Below, piece by piece: positions 16,813-27,461 of a stretch of DNA of 64,000 bases. A program made the translations under genes and the position numbers. How positions within the stretch are numbered: position 1 is the first letter of the stretch; each line of letters begins with the position of its first letter. The DNA comes from Streptomyces sp. NRRL S-244. Lineage in GTDB: Bacteria; Actinomycetota; Actinomycetes; Streptomycetales; Streptomycetaceae. The stretch covers positions 62,001-126,000 of the forward strand of contig NZ_JOCX01000021.1 of NCBI RefSeq assembly GCF_000717915.1, written 5' to 3'. The notes below the pieces were generated by a model. It had not been told where the DNA came from, made no database searches, and saw nothing but the letters and a program-made list of their open reading frames with translations.

Positions 16813-18237
16813 GTGTCTTCGTACGACAACCACCTGTCCCGCCGGGCGTTCGGAAGCGCCGTCGGAGTGAGTGCGGCGGCCGCCGCGGTGGGGCTCGGGG
16901 CCGGCCCGGCCGCCGCCTCCGACGCCTCCGGGACCGGCCCCGAGGAGCGCCCGTTCCAGGCCGCCCGCGGCCGGCGTTCGCGGCGCCCGAACGTCCTGTT
17001 CATCCTCGGCGACGACCTGGGCTGGGCCGACCTCTCCTCGTACGGCTCCCCGCACATCAAGACCCCGAACCTGGACCGGCTGGCCCGCCAGGGGGTCCGC
17101 TTCACCGACGCCTACTCCGGCTCCGCCACCTGCTCGCCGACCCGGTTCAGCCTGTACACGGGCCGCTACCCGGGCCGGACCGAGGGCGGGCTCGCCGAGC
17201 CCATCGCCGACAAGAGCGCCGGCCTGGAGCCCACCCACCCCACGCTGGCCTCACTGCTGCGCGCCTCCGGCTACGCGACCGCGCTGATCGGCAAGTGGCA
17301 CTGCGGCTACCTGCCCGACTACAGCCCGACCAAGTCGGGCTGGGACGAGTTCTTCGGGAACTTCGGCGGGGCCCTGGAGTACTACTCCAAGCTGGGCCTG
17401 GGCGGCGAGTACGACCTCTACGAGGGCGACGCCACCTACAAGGACCTGCGCTACTACACGCGGATCATCACCGAGCGCGCCGCCGAGTACGTCTCCCGCG
17501 ACCACGGCGGCAAGCCCTGGCTGCTGAACCTCAACTTCACCACCCCGCACTGGCCGTGGATCGCCGACGGGGACACCGAGGCGAGCGCCGAGGTCGAACG
17601 CCGGATCAAGGCGGGCGACGCCCGGGCACTGTGGCACCAGGACGGCGGCTCCGTGGACAAGTACCGGCAGATGGTGGAGGACCTCGACCGCTCGGTCGGC
17701 GAAGTGCTGAAGGCCCTCAAGCGCTCCGGTCAGGAGGAGGACACCCTGGTCTTCTTCTCCAGCGACAACGGCGGCGAGCGCTTCTCGTACAACTGGCCGC
17801 TCTCCGGCAACAAGGCCTCCCTCCAGGAGGGCGGGATCCGGGTGCCGAACATCGTGCGCTGGCCCGCCCGGATCGACGGCGGCCAGGTCAGCCGGGTCCC
17901 GGTCTTCACCCCGGACTGGACGGCGACCCTGCTGGAGCTGGCCGGGACCCGGCCGGACCCGGCCCATCCGCTGGACGGGGTGAGCCTGGCCGGATACCTG
18001 CTGCGCGGCGAGAAGACCGCGGAGCGGAACCTGTTCTGGCGGGTGCGCGGGGAGCGGGCCCTGCGCCGCGGGGACTGGAAGTACTACCGCGGCAAGACGG
18101 GCAAGGACCAGCTGTTCAACCTGGCCGGGGACGTCCGCGAACAGGCCGACAAGGCGGCCCTGGAGCCGGCCAGGCTGGCGGAGCTGCGCGCGGCCTGGGA
18201 GAAGGTGGACGCGGGGCTGCTGCCGTACCCGAACTGA
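16813..18237 (+). CDS. Tat-exported arylsulfatase-family hydrolase
   Basis: 474 residues. The N-terminus has twin arginines (HLSRRAFGS) followed by an Ala-rich hydrophobic stretch, a Tat signal. The sulfatase fold follows: metal-binding ILGDDLGWAD (Asp67/68), then Cys107 in TCSPTRFSLYTGRYP. This is the CxPxR signature whose cysteine becomes formylglycine in active sulfatases. Further signatures are ALIGKWHCGY and FSSDNGGE. The substrate is not predictable. GTG at 16813 is preceded by GGAG at 5 bases. It needs a formylglycine-generating enzyme, not encoded here. It stands alone, divergent from purF. Confidence 0.92.
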   Translation: MSSYDNHLSRRAFGSAVGVSAAAAAVGLGAGPAAASDASGTGPEERPFQAARGRRSRRPNVLFILGDDLGWADLSSYGSPHIKTPNLDRLARQGVRFTDAYSGSATCSPTRFSLYTGRYPGRTEGGLAEPIADKSAGLEPTHPTLASLLRASGYATALIGKWHCGYLPDYSPTKSGWDEFFGNFGGALEYYSKLGLGGEYDLYEGDATYKDLRYYTRIITERAAEYVSRDHGGKPWLLNLNFTTPHWPWIADGDTEASAEVERRIKAGDARALWHQDGGSVDKYRQMVEDLDRSVGEVLKALKRSGQEEDTLVFFSSDNGGERFSYNWPLSGNKASLQEGGIRVPNIVRWPARIDGGQVSRVPVFTPDWTATLLELAGTRPDPAHPLDGVSLAGYLLRGEKTAERNLFWRVRGERALRRGDWKYYRGKTGKDQLFNLAGDVREQADKAALEPARLAELRAAWEKVDAGLLPYPN

Positions 18238-18248
18238 CCTGCGGATGC

Positions 18249-18281
18249 CGGGCGTCGGGCGTCGGGCGTCGGGCGTCGGGC
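18249..18281. repeat. 7-bp tandem repeat GGGCGTC
   Basis: Four to five copies of GGGCGTC lie between the convergent stops of the sulfatase and META-domain genes. It reads as simple-sequence expansion in a spacer, with no sign of coding. Confidence 0.85.
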
Positions 18282-18284
18282 GGG

Positions 18285-19100
18285 TCATTCCGCGGCCGAG
18301 GCGGCCGTCGCGGTCAGGCCCGTGCCGTCCGGCGCGGTGAGGGTGAGCGTCCCGCCCTTGATCCTCCAGGTGAGCGGGGAGGCGGCGAAGAGCTCGGTCA
18401 GCTTCCGCTCGACCTCGCCCGCCGGGCCCTCGCAGGCCATCCGGGTCGTGGTCAGCGGCCCGAAGGTGAGCTGGGCGCCGTCACCGGTGGCCTTGGCGCT
18501 GAACCGGTTGCAGCCGAGGCTGCCGCTCGCGGCCAGGTCGGCGCCGATGGTGAAGACGGCCTTGCCGGCCGCCCCGGCCGGCAAGGAGGCGGCGCTCTGG
18601 CCGCTGACCAGGGAGGTCACGGTCCACGTGGTGGTGGTGAGCGGGGCGTCCGGGGCCGGGGGTTCCGAGCTCATCGCGATCGTGCTCCCGTCGGCGGTCT
18701 TCAGGGTGAGCCGGTCCGGCTGCCGGTCGACCGTCAGCCGGCCGGTCAGGAGCTTGGCGAAGGCCGTCTCGAACTCCGTGTTCTCGCAGGCCATGGCGGT
18801 GGTGGAGCCCGGTTTCACGGTGATGGCGCTCGCGCCGTCGTGGGTGACCTCGGCGGTGAATCCGTTGCAGCCGTAGTTGCCGGTGGCCTGGTCGGGTCCG
18901 CCCGCCGGGAAGGTGACCCGGGCGACGGAGGGCGCAGTGAGGGTCTTCCCGCCCACGGTCAGGCTCTGTACGAACCAGGTCCCGGCCGAGCCGTGTCCCG
19001 GGAGGGTGCCGCGCGTACCGCCGCCGTCACTGCAGGCGGTGGCGGCGGCCAGGGTCAGGAGGGCGACGAGGGCAGCGGGGAGGTGCCGTAGCGTACGCAT
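18285..19100 (-). CDS. Lipoprotein with two META domains
   Basis: 271 residues. A signal peptide (MRTLRHLPAALVALLTLAAATAC) ends in a lipobox-like cysteine at 23. Two tandem META domains follow. The first (about 45-140) contains TGNYGCNGFTAEV and TTAMACENTEFETAF; the second (about 160-265) contains SGSLGCNRFSAKA and TTRMACEGPAGEVERKL. META (HslJ-like) domains are compact beta folds, often surface-exposed and linked to heat or antibiotic stress; the exact job is unknown. ATG at 19100. Just upstream are two 27-bp direct repeats. Confidence 0.88.
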   Translation of the reverse strand: MRTLRHLPAALVALLTLAAATACSDGGGTRGTLPGHGSAGTWFVQSLTVGGKTLTAPSVARVTFPAGGPDQATGNYGCNGFTAEVTHDGASAITVKPGSTTAMACENTEFETAFAKLLTGRLTVDRQPDRLTLKTADGSTIAMSSEPPAPDAPLTTTTWTVTSLVSGQSAASLPAGAAGKAVFTIGADLAASGSLGCNRFSAKATGDGAQLTFGPLTTTRMACEGPAGEVERKLTELFAASPLTWRIKGGTLTLTAPDGTGLTATAASAAE

Positions 19101-19110
19101 GCCCCTGGGA

Positions 19111-19170
19111 CGGATCCCGCGCGGACGCGGTTCCACGCCGGAGCGGATCCCGCGCGGAGGCGGTTCCACG
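19111..19170. repeat. Two 27-bp direct repeats upstream of the META lipoprotein
   Basis: Copies at 19111-19137 and 19144-19170 differ at one base and are 33 bases apart start to start. They occupy the leader of the META gene, between it and the upstream gene on the same strand, and begin CGGATCCCGCGCGGA. Confidence 0.9.
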
Positions 19171-19180
19171 GCGGGCCGGC

Positions 19181-19972
19181 TCAGCTCATGACCGGGAGCA
19201 GCGCCGACAGGTCGGCCCGCTCGCCACTGGCCCTGACCTGCGCGTTCTCCACGGCCGCGGCCCAGTCCGTACGCCCGGTGGCCAGCCGGATCCAGGTCAG
19301 CGGGTCCGTCTCCACCACGTTCGGCGGGGTGCCGCGGGTGTGCCGCGGCCCCTCGATGCACTGGACCACCGCGAACGGCGGGATCCGTACCTCCACCGAG
19401 CCGCCCGGGGCCTTCAGCGCGAGGGCGTCGGCGAGCAGCCGGGTGCAGGCCGCCAGGGCCTGCCGCTCGATCGGGATGTCCAGGCCCGCGGCCCGGTTGA
19501 GGTCGTCGGTGTGCACCACGAGCTCCACGGTCCGGGTGACCAGGAAATCGGCCAGGGTCATGTCCCCGATCCACAGGTCCAGCACCCTGCTGCCCGGGTT
19601 CGCGGCCAGCTCCTCGGCCATACGGGTGCCCGCGCGCTCGTACAGCTCGGGCAGCGGGGCGCCCTCCAGGGTCTCCTTGGCCGCCTCGGCGATCTTCCCC
19701 GCGAGCGAGGCGGTGGCGAAGGGCCATTCGACGGCCGTCAGCTCCGGTACGGCGGCCGGGGGCCGGGCCAGTCCGGCCGCCAGCGAGTGGGCGATCCACG
19801 CGAGGTGCGCCGCGAGTTCGGCGACGCTCCACGCGCCGACCCCGCTGGGCCGCGCCAGCTGCTCGTCGCCCAACTCCCGTACAGCGTCGGCCACATGCCC
19901 GAACTGTGCGGTGACGGCCGCACGGATCTTCGCGGCGTCGTAGGTGCGGGCCCTCTTCTTGGCGGGTGGCAT
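19181..19972 (-). CDS. Maleylpyruvate-isomerase/DinB-like protein with sterol-carrier-type C-terminus
   Basis: 263 residues. The N-terminal half is a mycothiol-dependent maleylpyruvate-isomerase/DinB-like four-helix bundle (AQFGHVADAVRELGDEQL, GVGAWSVAELAAHLAW, ELVVHTDDLNRA). The C-terminal half resembles the SCP2-like domain often fused to it, with DPLTWIRLATGRTDW near the end. Proteins of this type, often called 'sterol carrier family protein', occur in this purine neighbourhood of Streptomyces. They are presumed to be mycothiol-dependent transferases or binding proteins, substrate unknown. ATG at 19972 (MPPAKKRARTYD). Its histidines in LAAHLAW and VVHTDD are candidate metal ligands. Confidence 0.8.
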   Translation of the reverse strand: MPPAKKRARTYDAAKIRAAVTAQFGHVADAVRELGDEQLARPSGVGAWSVAELAAHLAWIAHSLAAGLARPPAAVPELTAVEWPFATASLAGKIAEAAKETLEGAPLPELYERAGTRMAEELAANPGSRVLDLWIGDMTLADFLVTRTVELVVHTDDLNRAAGLDIPIERQALAACTRLLADALALKAPGGSVEVRIPPFAVVQCIEGPRHTRGTPPNVVETDPLTWIRLATGRTDWAAAVENAQVRASGERADLSALLPVMS

Positions 19973-20019
19973 GGCCCGACCCTATCCGCCGGGTCCGACA
20001 ACGGCCCGGGCTCGCAACG

Positions 20020-20059
20020 CCCGAGCCCCCGCCCGGAAGACTCCGGACGGGGGCTCGGG
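20020..20059 (-). terminator. Terminator of the purSQL operon
   Basis: An 18-bp stem with one mismatch (arms 20020-20037 and 20042-20059, 4-base loop) lies 18 bases after the purL stop. Confidence 0.75.
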
Positions 20060-20076
20060 AACGAGCGCGGGCGGGA

Positions 20077-22322
<2,246 letters not shown>

Positions 22323-22326
<4 letters not shown>

Positions 22327-23003
22327 GCGGAGACCAGCTTCTTCAGGACCGAGGTGAAGAACGGGAGGCCGTCGGTGCGGCCCGTCCCGATCAGCGGCTC
22401 GACCGCGTGCTCGGGGTGCGGCATGAGGCCGACCACGTTGCCCGCGGCGTTGGTGATGCCGGCGATGTCGCGCAGCGACCCGTTCGGGTTCACGTCGACG
22501 TACCGGAAGGCCACGCGGCCTTCGGCCTCGAGCTCGTCGAGGACGCGCTCGTCGGCGACGTACCGGCCGTCCATGTTCTTCAGCGGTACGGAGATCTCCT
22601 GGCCGGCGGTGTAGTCGCCGGTCCACGCGGTCTCCGCGTTCTCCACCCGCAGCTTCTGGTCGCGGCAGATGAAGTGCAGGTGGTTGTTGCGGAGCATCGC
22701 CCCCGGCAGCAGGTGGGCCTCGGTGAGGACCTGGAAGCCGTTGCAGATGCCGAGGACCGGCATGCCGGCCTTGGCCTGCTCGATGATGGTCTCCATCACC
22801 GGCGAGAACCGGGAGATGGCTCCGGCGCGCAGGTAGTCCCCGTAGGAGAAGCCGCCCGCGAGGACGACCGCGTCGACCTGGTGCAGGTCCTTGTCGCGGT
22901 GCCACAGCGAAACGGGCTCGGCCCCCGCGAGGCGGACGGCGCGCAGCGAGTCACGGTCGTCGAGCGTTCCGGGGAACGTGACGACTCCGATGCGAGTGGT
23001 CAC
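22323..23003 (-). CDS. purQ: Phosphoribosylformylglycinamidine synthase, glutaminase subunit
   Basis: 226 residues, class I glutamine amidotransferase. The nucleophile Cys is in [12 protein letters not shown] and the His/Glu pair in [11 protein letters not shown]. It releases ammonia from glutamine for PurL. ATG at 23003 ([18 protein letters not shown]). It starts two bases after purS and overlaps purL by four. Confidence 0.97.
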
Positions 23004-23005
23004 CG

Positions 23006-23251
23006 TCAGGCCTCGACCTTCACGGTGAAGTCTTCGATGACGGTGTTGGCGAGGAACGTTTCGGCCATCTTGTGGATGCGGTCGAGGGCGGCCTGGTCGA
23101 CCGGTCCCTCCACTTCCAGTTCGAAGCGCTTCCCCTGGCGGACGTCGGCGATGCCCTCGAATCCCAGGCGCGGCAGTGCACGCTGCACCGCCTGGCCCTG
23201 AGGGTCGAGGATCTCCGGCTTGAGCATGACGTCGACTACGACGCGTGCCAC
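23006..23251 (-). CDS. purS: Phosphoribosylformylglycinamidine synthase subunit PurS
   Basis: 81 residues, the small subunit bridging PurL and PurQ. Family segments: [20 protein letters not shown] and [16 protein letters not shown] use the GTG at 23251, which gives the family's usual MARVVVDV start and has GGGAG five bases upstream. An in-frame GTG two codons earlier would overlap that ribosome-binding site. Confidence 0.93.
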   Translation of the reverse strand: MARVVVDVMLKPEILDPQGQAVQRALPRLGFEGIADVRQGKRFELEVEGPVDQAALDRIHKMAETFLANTVIEDFTVKVEA

Positions 23252-23615
23252 TGGCACTCCCGATGGGTGGTTGGTGCGAAGGCGGTTCCCTCAGCGTACC
23301 CGGCCGAAATTTCTACGCGGGTAGATATCTCCGGGCCGCGACCGGGGCCGCGATCACCCGCCCGTTTCGGCTTCACCAACGCTTCGCAAAATCCACCGGA
23401 AAACCACGCGCCCGGCATTGCGGCGGGACACGCGGAGATAATTAACTGGACTTCGCAATGCAATGGGAATCAAGGTACAAAGGATTCCACCGGGGCGGCG
23501 GCATTTTTCGCCGTACGACTCGGGACGGAATGATGCATTGCTCCGAAACATCCACACAGGCGACATCACCGCACGTCCAACGGGTGAGCGACGTCGCACG
23601 AAGGGACCGATATCC
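23252..23615. other. 364-bp divergent promoter region, purS / Lsr2-like gene
   Basis: No gene seen. It contains a lower-GC segment (GAGATAATTAACTGGAC, about 23435-23451) and a TTCTACGCGGGTAGATATC stretch (23310-23328). These are likely parts of the two promoters. Confidence 0.5.
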
Positions 23616-23933
23616 GTGGCGCAGCGCGTAGTAGTCACGATCTCCGACGACATCGACGGCGGAGAAGCGGCGGAAACGGTCACGTTCGGCCTGGACGGTA
23701 AGTCCTACGAGATCGACCTCAATCTGGCGAACGCAAAGAAACTGCGGAAGAGCCTCGAGCCCTTCGTCGCCGCCGGACGCCGGCAGGCCCGTTCCGGGAA
23801 GACGTACAAGCACACCTCGCTGGCCCCGGACCCGGCGGTCGTCCGCGCCTGGGCCCGGTCCAACAACCTCGACGTGCCGCCGCGCGGCCGCATCCCGAAG
23901 CGGGTGTACGCGGCGTACAACGAGGCTCACTGA
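23616..23933 (+). CDS. Lsr2-family nucleoid-associated protein
   Basis: 105 residues. The N-terminal dimerisation domain (QRVVVTISDDIDGGEAAETV, then VTFGLDGKSYEIDLN) is followed by the DNA-binding C-terminal domain with the RGR hook in VPPRGRIPKRV. Lsr2 proteins bind AT-rich DNA and silence transferred genes and antibiotic clusters. This copy sits next to purS, the place I recall for the Streptomyces paralogue LsrL, while the main Lsr2 is encoded elsewhere. The GTG at 23616 has AAGGGA nine bases upstream. It is monocistronic with a hairpin after it. Confidence 0.92.
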   Translation: MAQRVVVTISDDIDGGEAAETVTFGLDGKSYEIDLNLANAKKLRKSLEPFVAAGRRQARSGKTYKHTSLAPDPAVVRAWARSNNLDVPPRGRIPKRVYAAYNEAH

Positions 23934-23940
23934 GGCCTCG

Positions 23941-23984
23941 CCGGCCCCCGACCGGGCCCGCTAACCGGGCCCGCCGGGGGCCGA
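23941..23984 (+). terminator. Hairpin terminator after the Lsr2-like gene
   Basis: A 9-bp outer stem CGGCCCCCG/CGGGGGCCG encloses a GGGCCC...GGGCCC inner stem, seven bases after the stop codon. Confidence 0.7.
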
Positions 23985-24065
23985 TTTGCCATCCACCCCC
24001 TCCGGTCCGCTAGTGTGTGGATCACGCCGAGGGGCGAGGCCGCAGGTCAAAGCCCCGAAGGTCGT

Positions 24066-24137
24066 GCGGGTGTAGTTCAGTAGCAGAACATCCCCCTTCC
24101 AGGGGGAAGGCGCAGTGTGCGATCCCTGTCACCCGCT
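24066..24137 (+). tRNA. tRNA-Gly (TCC)
   Basis: A 72-base cloverleaf: acceptor GCGGGTG/CACCCGC, anticodon loop CTTCCAG (TCC), G/C-rich anticodon stem. No CCA encoded. First of two adjacent glycine tRNAs. Confidence 0.93.
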
Positions 24138-24217
24138 CTGCAACGCTTTACAGACCACTCCGGTGGATCGGGTAGAGTGATGCACGCATCGCGACGGCAT
24201 TCATGCCGGAGCAGCAT

Positions 24218-24290
<73 letters not shown>

Positions 24291-24299
24291 CAGCGAGCA

Positions 24300-24327
24300 A
24301 AGGCCCTGATCAATGATCAGGGCCTTT
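24300..24327 (+). terminator. Terminator after tRNA-Gly
   Basis: An 11-bp stem AGGCCCTGATC with its complement and a short AAT loop, then TTTG, lies 10 bases beyond the tRNA. Confidence 0.8.
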
Positions 24328-24407
24328 GTCGTATGCGTTTACCGTGGACCTGGGGACGTCGGCAGGTGTCGGCTGGTGTCGACCAACGTCATCGGGGGGC
24401 TGGGACC

Positions 24408-25634
24408 GTGTCGAAGCTGACGGGGTGGTGGAGGAACCGCAGCAGTGCGGCCAAGGTCGAGCTCTACACCCGCTGGTCATTGCACTTCTTCGTGCTCCTC
24501 GAATCCTTCGCGGTGCTCTTCGGCCTCGCCCCCGAGGGCCTCGGCTCCGTCACCGGCGCCCTGCTCCCGCCCCTGTGCGCGCAGATCGCGCTGAGCGGAG
24601 TCGTGGCTTCCAGGGCGCTGGACTGGGTGCTCGGCCGGCGCGAACGGCCCGTACGCCTGGCGGTGGCCCTCGCCGTGCTGACCGCCGCGCTGGCGGTCGC
24701 CGTACTGGTCCTGCGCTCCGTCGGCGCCCTCTCCCACGAGGGCGTCGCCCCCTCCCTCGTGGTCAACACGGTCGCGTTCGCCTCGGGTTCGCTGACGCTG
24801 GCGCTGACAAGGGTCCGGCACATGCTCTGCCTCGCCCCCGCCGCGGGCGCCTCGGCGGCGGCCGTGGCCCTGGCGGTGGGGCACCCCGCCGGGGAGGCGG
24901 CCGGCTACGGGGTCGGCGTCCTGCTCACCTGTGGCCTGCTGGTCCTGGCCTGCGGCTTCTCCTCCTGGCTGCTGAAGACGGTGTACGAGCTCGACCGGGC
25001 CCGGGAACTCCAGGCGCAGCTCGCCGTCGCCCAGGAGCGGCTGCGCTTCGGACGGGACCTGCACGACGTGATGGGCCGCAATCTCGCGGTGATCGCGCTC
25101 AAGAGCGAGCTGGCCGTCCAGCTGGCCCGGCGCGAACGCCCGGAGGCCGTGGACCAGATGATCGAGGTCCAGCGCATCGCCGCCGAGTCCCAGCGCGAGG
25201 TGCGCGACGTCGTACGCGGCTATCGCGAGGCGGATCTCACCGTGGAGCTGGAGGGCGCCCACGGGGTGCTCAGCGCGGCCGGAATGGACTGCCGCGTCGA
25301 AGTGGAGGCGGGCGGTGCGCTCCGCCCCGAAGTGCAGTCGGCGCTGGGCTGGGTGGTCCGGGAGGCGACCACCAACGTCCTGCGGCACGGGGACGCCCGC
25401 AGCTGCGTGATCCGGCTCACGGCACTCGACGGGGGCGCGCTGACGTTGCTGGTGGAGAACGACGGGGCCCCCGAGGTGCCGGCCGGACCGCCGGGCTCCG
25501 GGCTCGCGGGCCTGCGGGAGCGGCTCGCGGCCCTGGAGGGCACCTTGGAGGCCGGCCCCGTCGGCGGCGGCCGGTTCCGGCTGCTGGCCCGGATCCCGGG
25601 CGGACGACTGCGAGGACTGGAGGCACGGGCATGA
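24408..25634 (+). CDS. NarL-type sensor histidine kinase
   Basis: 408 residues. The N-terminal half has about five hydrophobic segments (residues 25-185) with no large outside domain, suggesting a signal sensed in or at the membrane. The HisKA_3 dimerisation domain follows, with phospho-acceptor His219 in FGRDLHDVMGRNLAV. The ATPase has REATTNVLRHG (N-box) and PGSGLAGLRERL (G-box). The GTG at 24408 is preceded by a G-rich run (CGGGGGGCTGGGACC). The stop overlaps the ATG of the regulator gene, so kinase and regulator are co-translated. The signal and targets are unknown. The pair is bracketed by two tRNA-Gly(GCC) genes. Confidence 0.93.
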   Translation: MSKLTGWWRNRSSAAKVELYTRWSLHFFVLLESFAVLFGLAPEGLGSVTGALLPPLCAQIALSGVVASRALDWVLGRRERPVRLAVALAVLTAALAVAVLVLRSVGALSHEGVAPSLVVNTVAFASGSLTLALTRVRHMLCLAPAAGASAAAVALAVGHPAGEAAGYGVGVLLTCGLLVLACGFSSWLLKTVYELDRARELQAQLAVAQERLRFGRDLHDVMGRNLAVIALKSELAVQLARRERPEAVDQMIEVQRIAAESQREVRDVVRGYREADLTVELEGAHGVLSAAGMDCRVEVEAGGALRPEVQSALGWVVREATTNVLRHGDARSCVIRLTALDGGALTLLVENDGAPEVPAGPPGSGLAGLRERLAALEGTLEAGPVGGGRFRLLARIPGGRLRGLEARA

Positions 25635-26242
25635 GCCCCGTACGCGTACTGCTGGCCGACGACGAGCACCTGATCCGCGGCGCGCTCGCCGCGCTGCTGG
25701 CCCTGGAGGACGACCTGCTGGTCGTCGCGGAGGCGGCCTCGGGGCCCGAGGCCCTCGCGATGGCGCGCGCCCACCGGCCGGACGTGGCCGTGCTGGACCT
25801 GCAGATGCCGGGGGCGGACGGTGTGAGTGTGGCCACATCGCTGCGGGCCGAACTCCCCCACTGCAAGACCATGATCGTGACCAGCCACGGCCGTCCCGGG
25901 CACCTGAAGAGGGCCCTCGCGGCGGGGGTGCGGGCCTTCGCGCCGAAGACGGTGTCGGCGCAGCGGCTGGCCGAGCTGATCCGCACGGTGCACGCCGGTG
26001 GCCGTTATGTGGACCCGGAGTTGGCGGCCGACGCGATCAGCGCGGGGGACTCCCCACTGACCGCGCGCGAGGCCGAGGTGCTGGAACTCGCGGGGGACGG
26101 GGCGCCGATCGCGGAGATCGCGGAGCGGGCCTCGCTCTCGCCCGGGACCGTACGGAACTACCTGTCGTCGGCGGCGACGAAGCTGGGCGCCGAGAACCGG
26201 CACACGGCAGTGCGTCTCGCACGCGAGAGAGGTTGGGTATAG
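25631..26242 (+). CDS. NarL/LuxR-type response regulator
   Basis: 203 residues. The receiver domain has acidic residues ADDEH near the N-terminus, phospho-acceptor Asp56 in VLDLQMPGADG, and Lys in FAPKTVSAQRL. A GerE-type helix-turn-helix follows: LTAREAEVLELAGDGA, then SLSPGTVRNYLSSAATKLGA. It is the cognate partner of the kinase just upstream (ATGA overlap). The stop codon TAG lies inside a TATAGT sequence that is well placed to be the -10 box of the following tRNA-Gly gene. Confidence 0.95.
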   Translation: MSPVRVLLADDEHLIRGALAALLALEDDLLVVAEAASGPEALAMARAHRPDVAVLDLQMPGADGVSVATSLRAELPHCKTMIVTSHGRPGHLKRALAAGVRAFAPKTVSAQRLAELIRTVHAGGRYVDPELAADAISAGDSPLTAREAEVLELAGDGAPIAEIAERASLSPGTVRNYLSSAATKLGAENRHTAVRLARERGWV

Positions 26243-26266
26243 TAGGTCTCGCGTTACGGCGCACCT

Positions 26267-26339
<73 letters not shown>

Positions 26340-26344
26340 CCATC

Positions 26345-26380
26345 GAAGAAGCCCCCGGTCCTGTGACCGGGGGCTTCTTC
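26345..26380 (+). terminator. Strong terminator after tRNA-Gly copy 2
   Basis: A perfect 16-bp stem, GAAGAAGCCCCCGGTC with its complement, and a 4-base loop. Confidence 0.85.
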
Positions 26381-26439
26381 GCGTCCGGGGCCCTTTCGGG
26401 CCCCGGACACCAGGGGTTTCGGGCCTGAGGCCTCAGGCC

Positions 26440-27342
26440 TCAGGCCCAGGAGAGGCCGGTGAGCCGCTCGTACGCCTCGATGTACTTGGCGCTGGTCTGC
26501 TCGGCGACCTCCTGCGGGAGGGCCGGCGGCGGGAGTTCGCCCGTGCGGTCCCAGCCGGAGGCGGGGGAGGTGAGCCAGTTGCGGACGAACTGCTTGTCGT
26601 AGGAGGGCTGCGCGCGGCCCGGCTCCCACTGGTCGGCCGGCCAGAAGCGGGAGGAGTCCGGGGTCAGCACCTCGTCGCCGGCGACGAGGGTGCCCTCCTG
26701 GTCGAAGCCGAACTCGAACTTGGTGTCGGCCAGGATGATCCCGCGCTCGCGGGCGATGTCGCGGGCCCGGCCGTACACGGCCAGGGTGGTCTGGCGCAGC
26801 AGCGCCGCCGTCTCGGCGCCGGTGGTGCGCGCGACCTCCTCGTACGAGACGTTCTCGTCGTGCTCGCCGACCTCGGCCTTGGCGGCCGGCGTGAAGATCG
26901 GGGCGGGCAGCTCGGAGCCGTCCACGAGCCCCTCGGGGAGGGCGAGTCCGCAGACCGTACGGGTCTTCTCGTACTCGGCGAGGCCGGAGCCGGTGAGGTA
27001 GCCGCGGGCCACGCACTCGACCGGGACCATCTCCAGGCTCTTGCAGATCAGCGTGCGGCCGGCCCAGTCGGCGGGGGCGCCCTCGGGCAGGTCCGTGCCG
27101 ATCACGTGGTTCGGGACGAGGTCCTTCAGCTGCTCGAACCACCAGAGGGAGAGCTGGGTCAGGACGCGGCCCTTGTCCGGGATCTCGGTGGGGAGCACCC
27201 AGTCGTACGCGGACATGCGGTCGCTGGCGACCATGACGAGGTTGCCGTCGCCGTCGCGGTAGAGGTCGCGCACCTTGCCGGTGTGGAGGTGGACGAGGCC
27301 GGGCACCTGAACCGGCTCGGGCTTTTCGACGAATCCGGACAC
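26440..27342 (-). CDS. purC: Phosphoribosylaminoimidazole-succinocarboxamide (SAICAR) synthase
   Basis: 300 residues. It joins CAIR and aspartate using ATP. Family motifs: GKVRDLY near residue 23, MVASDRMSAYDWVLP, RGYLTGSG, LADTKFEFGFD and DEVLTPDSSRFWP. The GTG at 27342 (VSGFVEKPEP) has GGGAG five bases upstream. Short inverted GGCCTGAGGCC repeats follow the stop. Confidence 0.97.
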   Translation of the reverse strand: MSGFVEKPEPVQVPGLVHLHTGKVRDLYRDGDGNLVMVASDRMSAYDWVLPTEIPDKGRVLTQLSLWWFEQLKDLVPNHVIGTDLPEGAPADWAGRTLICKSLEMVPVECVARGYLTGSGLAEYEKTRTVCGLALPEGLVDGSELPAPIFTPAAKAEVGEHDENVSYEEVARTTGAETAALLRQTTLAVYGRARDIARERGIILADTKFEFGFDQEGTLVAGDEVLTPDSSRFWPADQWEPGRAQPSYDKQFVRNWLTSPASGWDRTGELPPPALPQEVAEQTSAKYIEAYERLTGLSWA

Positions 27343-27461
27343 GGGGTCTCCCTGTGGTTCTGTACGAGCGCAGCCCCATTCTCCCGCACGGTGGCCGGTG
27401 CCCGGTTCCGGGGGGTGCGCGGCGCGGCGCCCGACGGGCCCGTCGTGGTGCCCGGCCCGGC

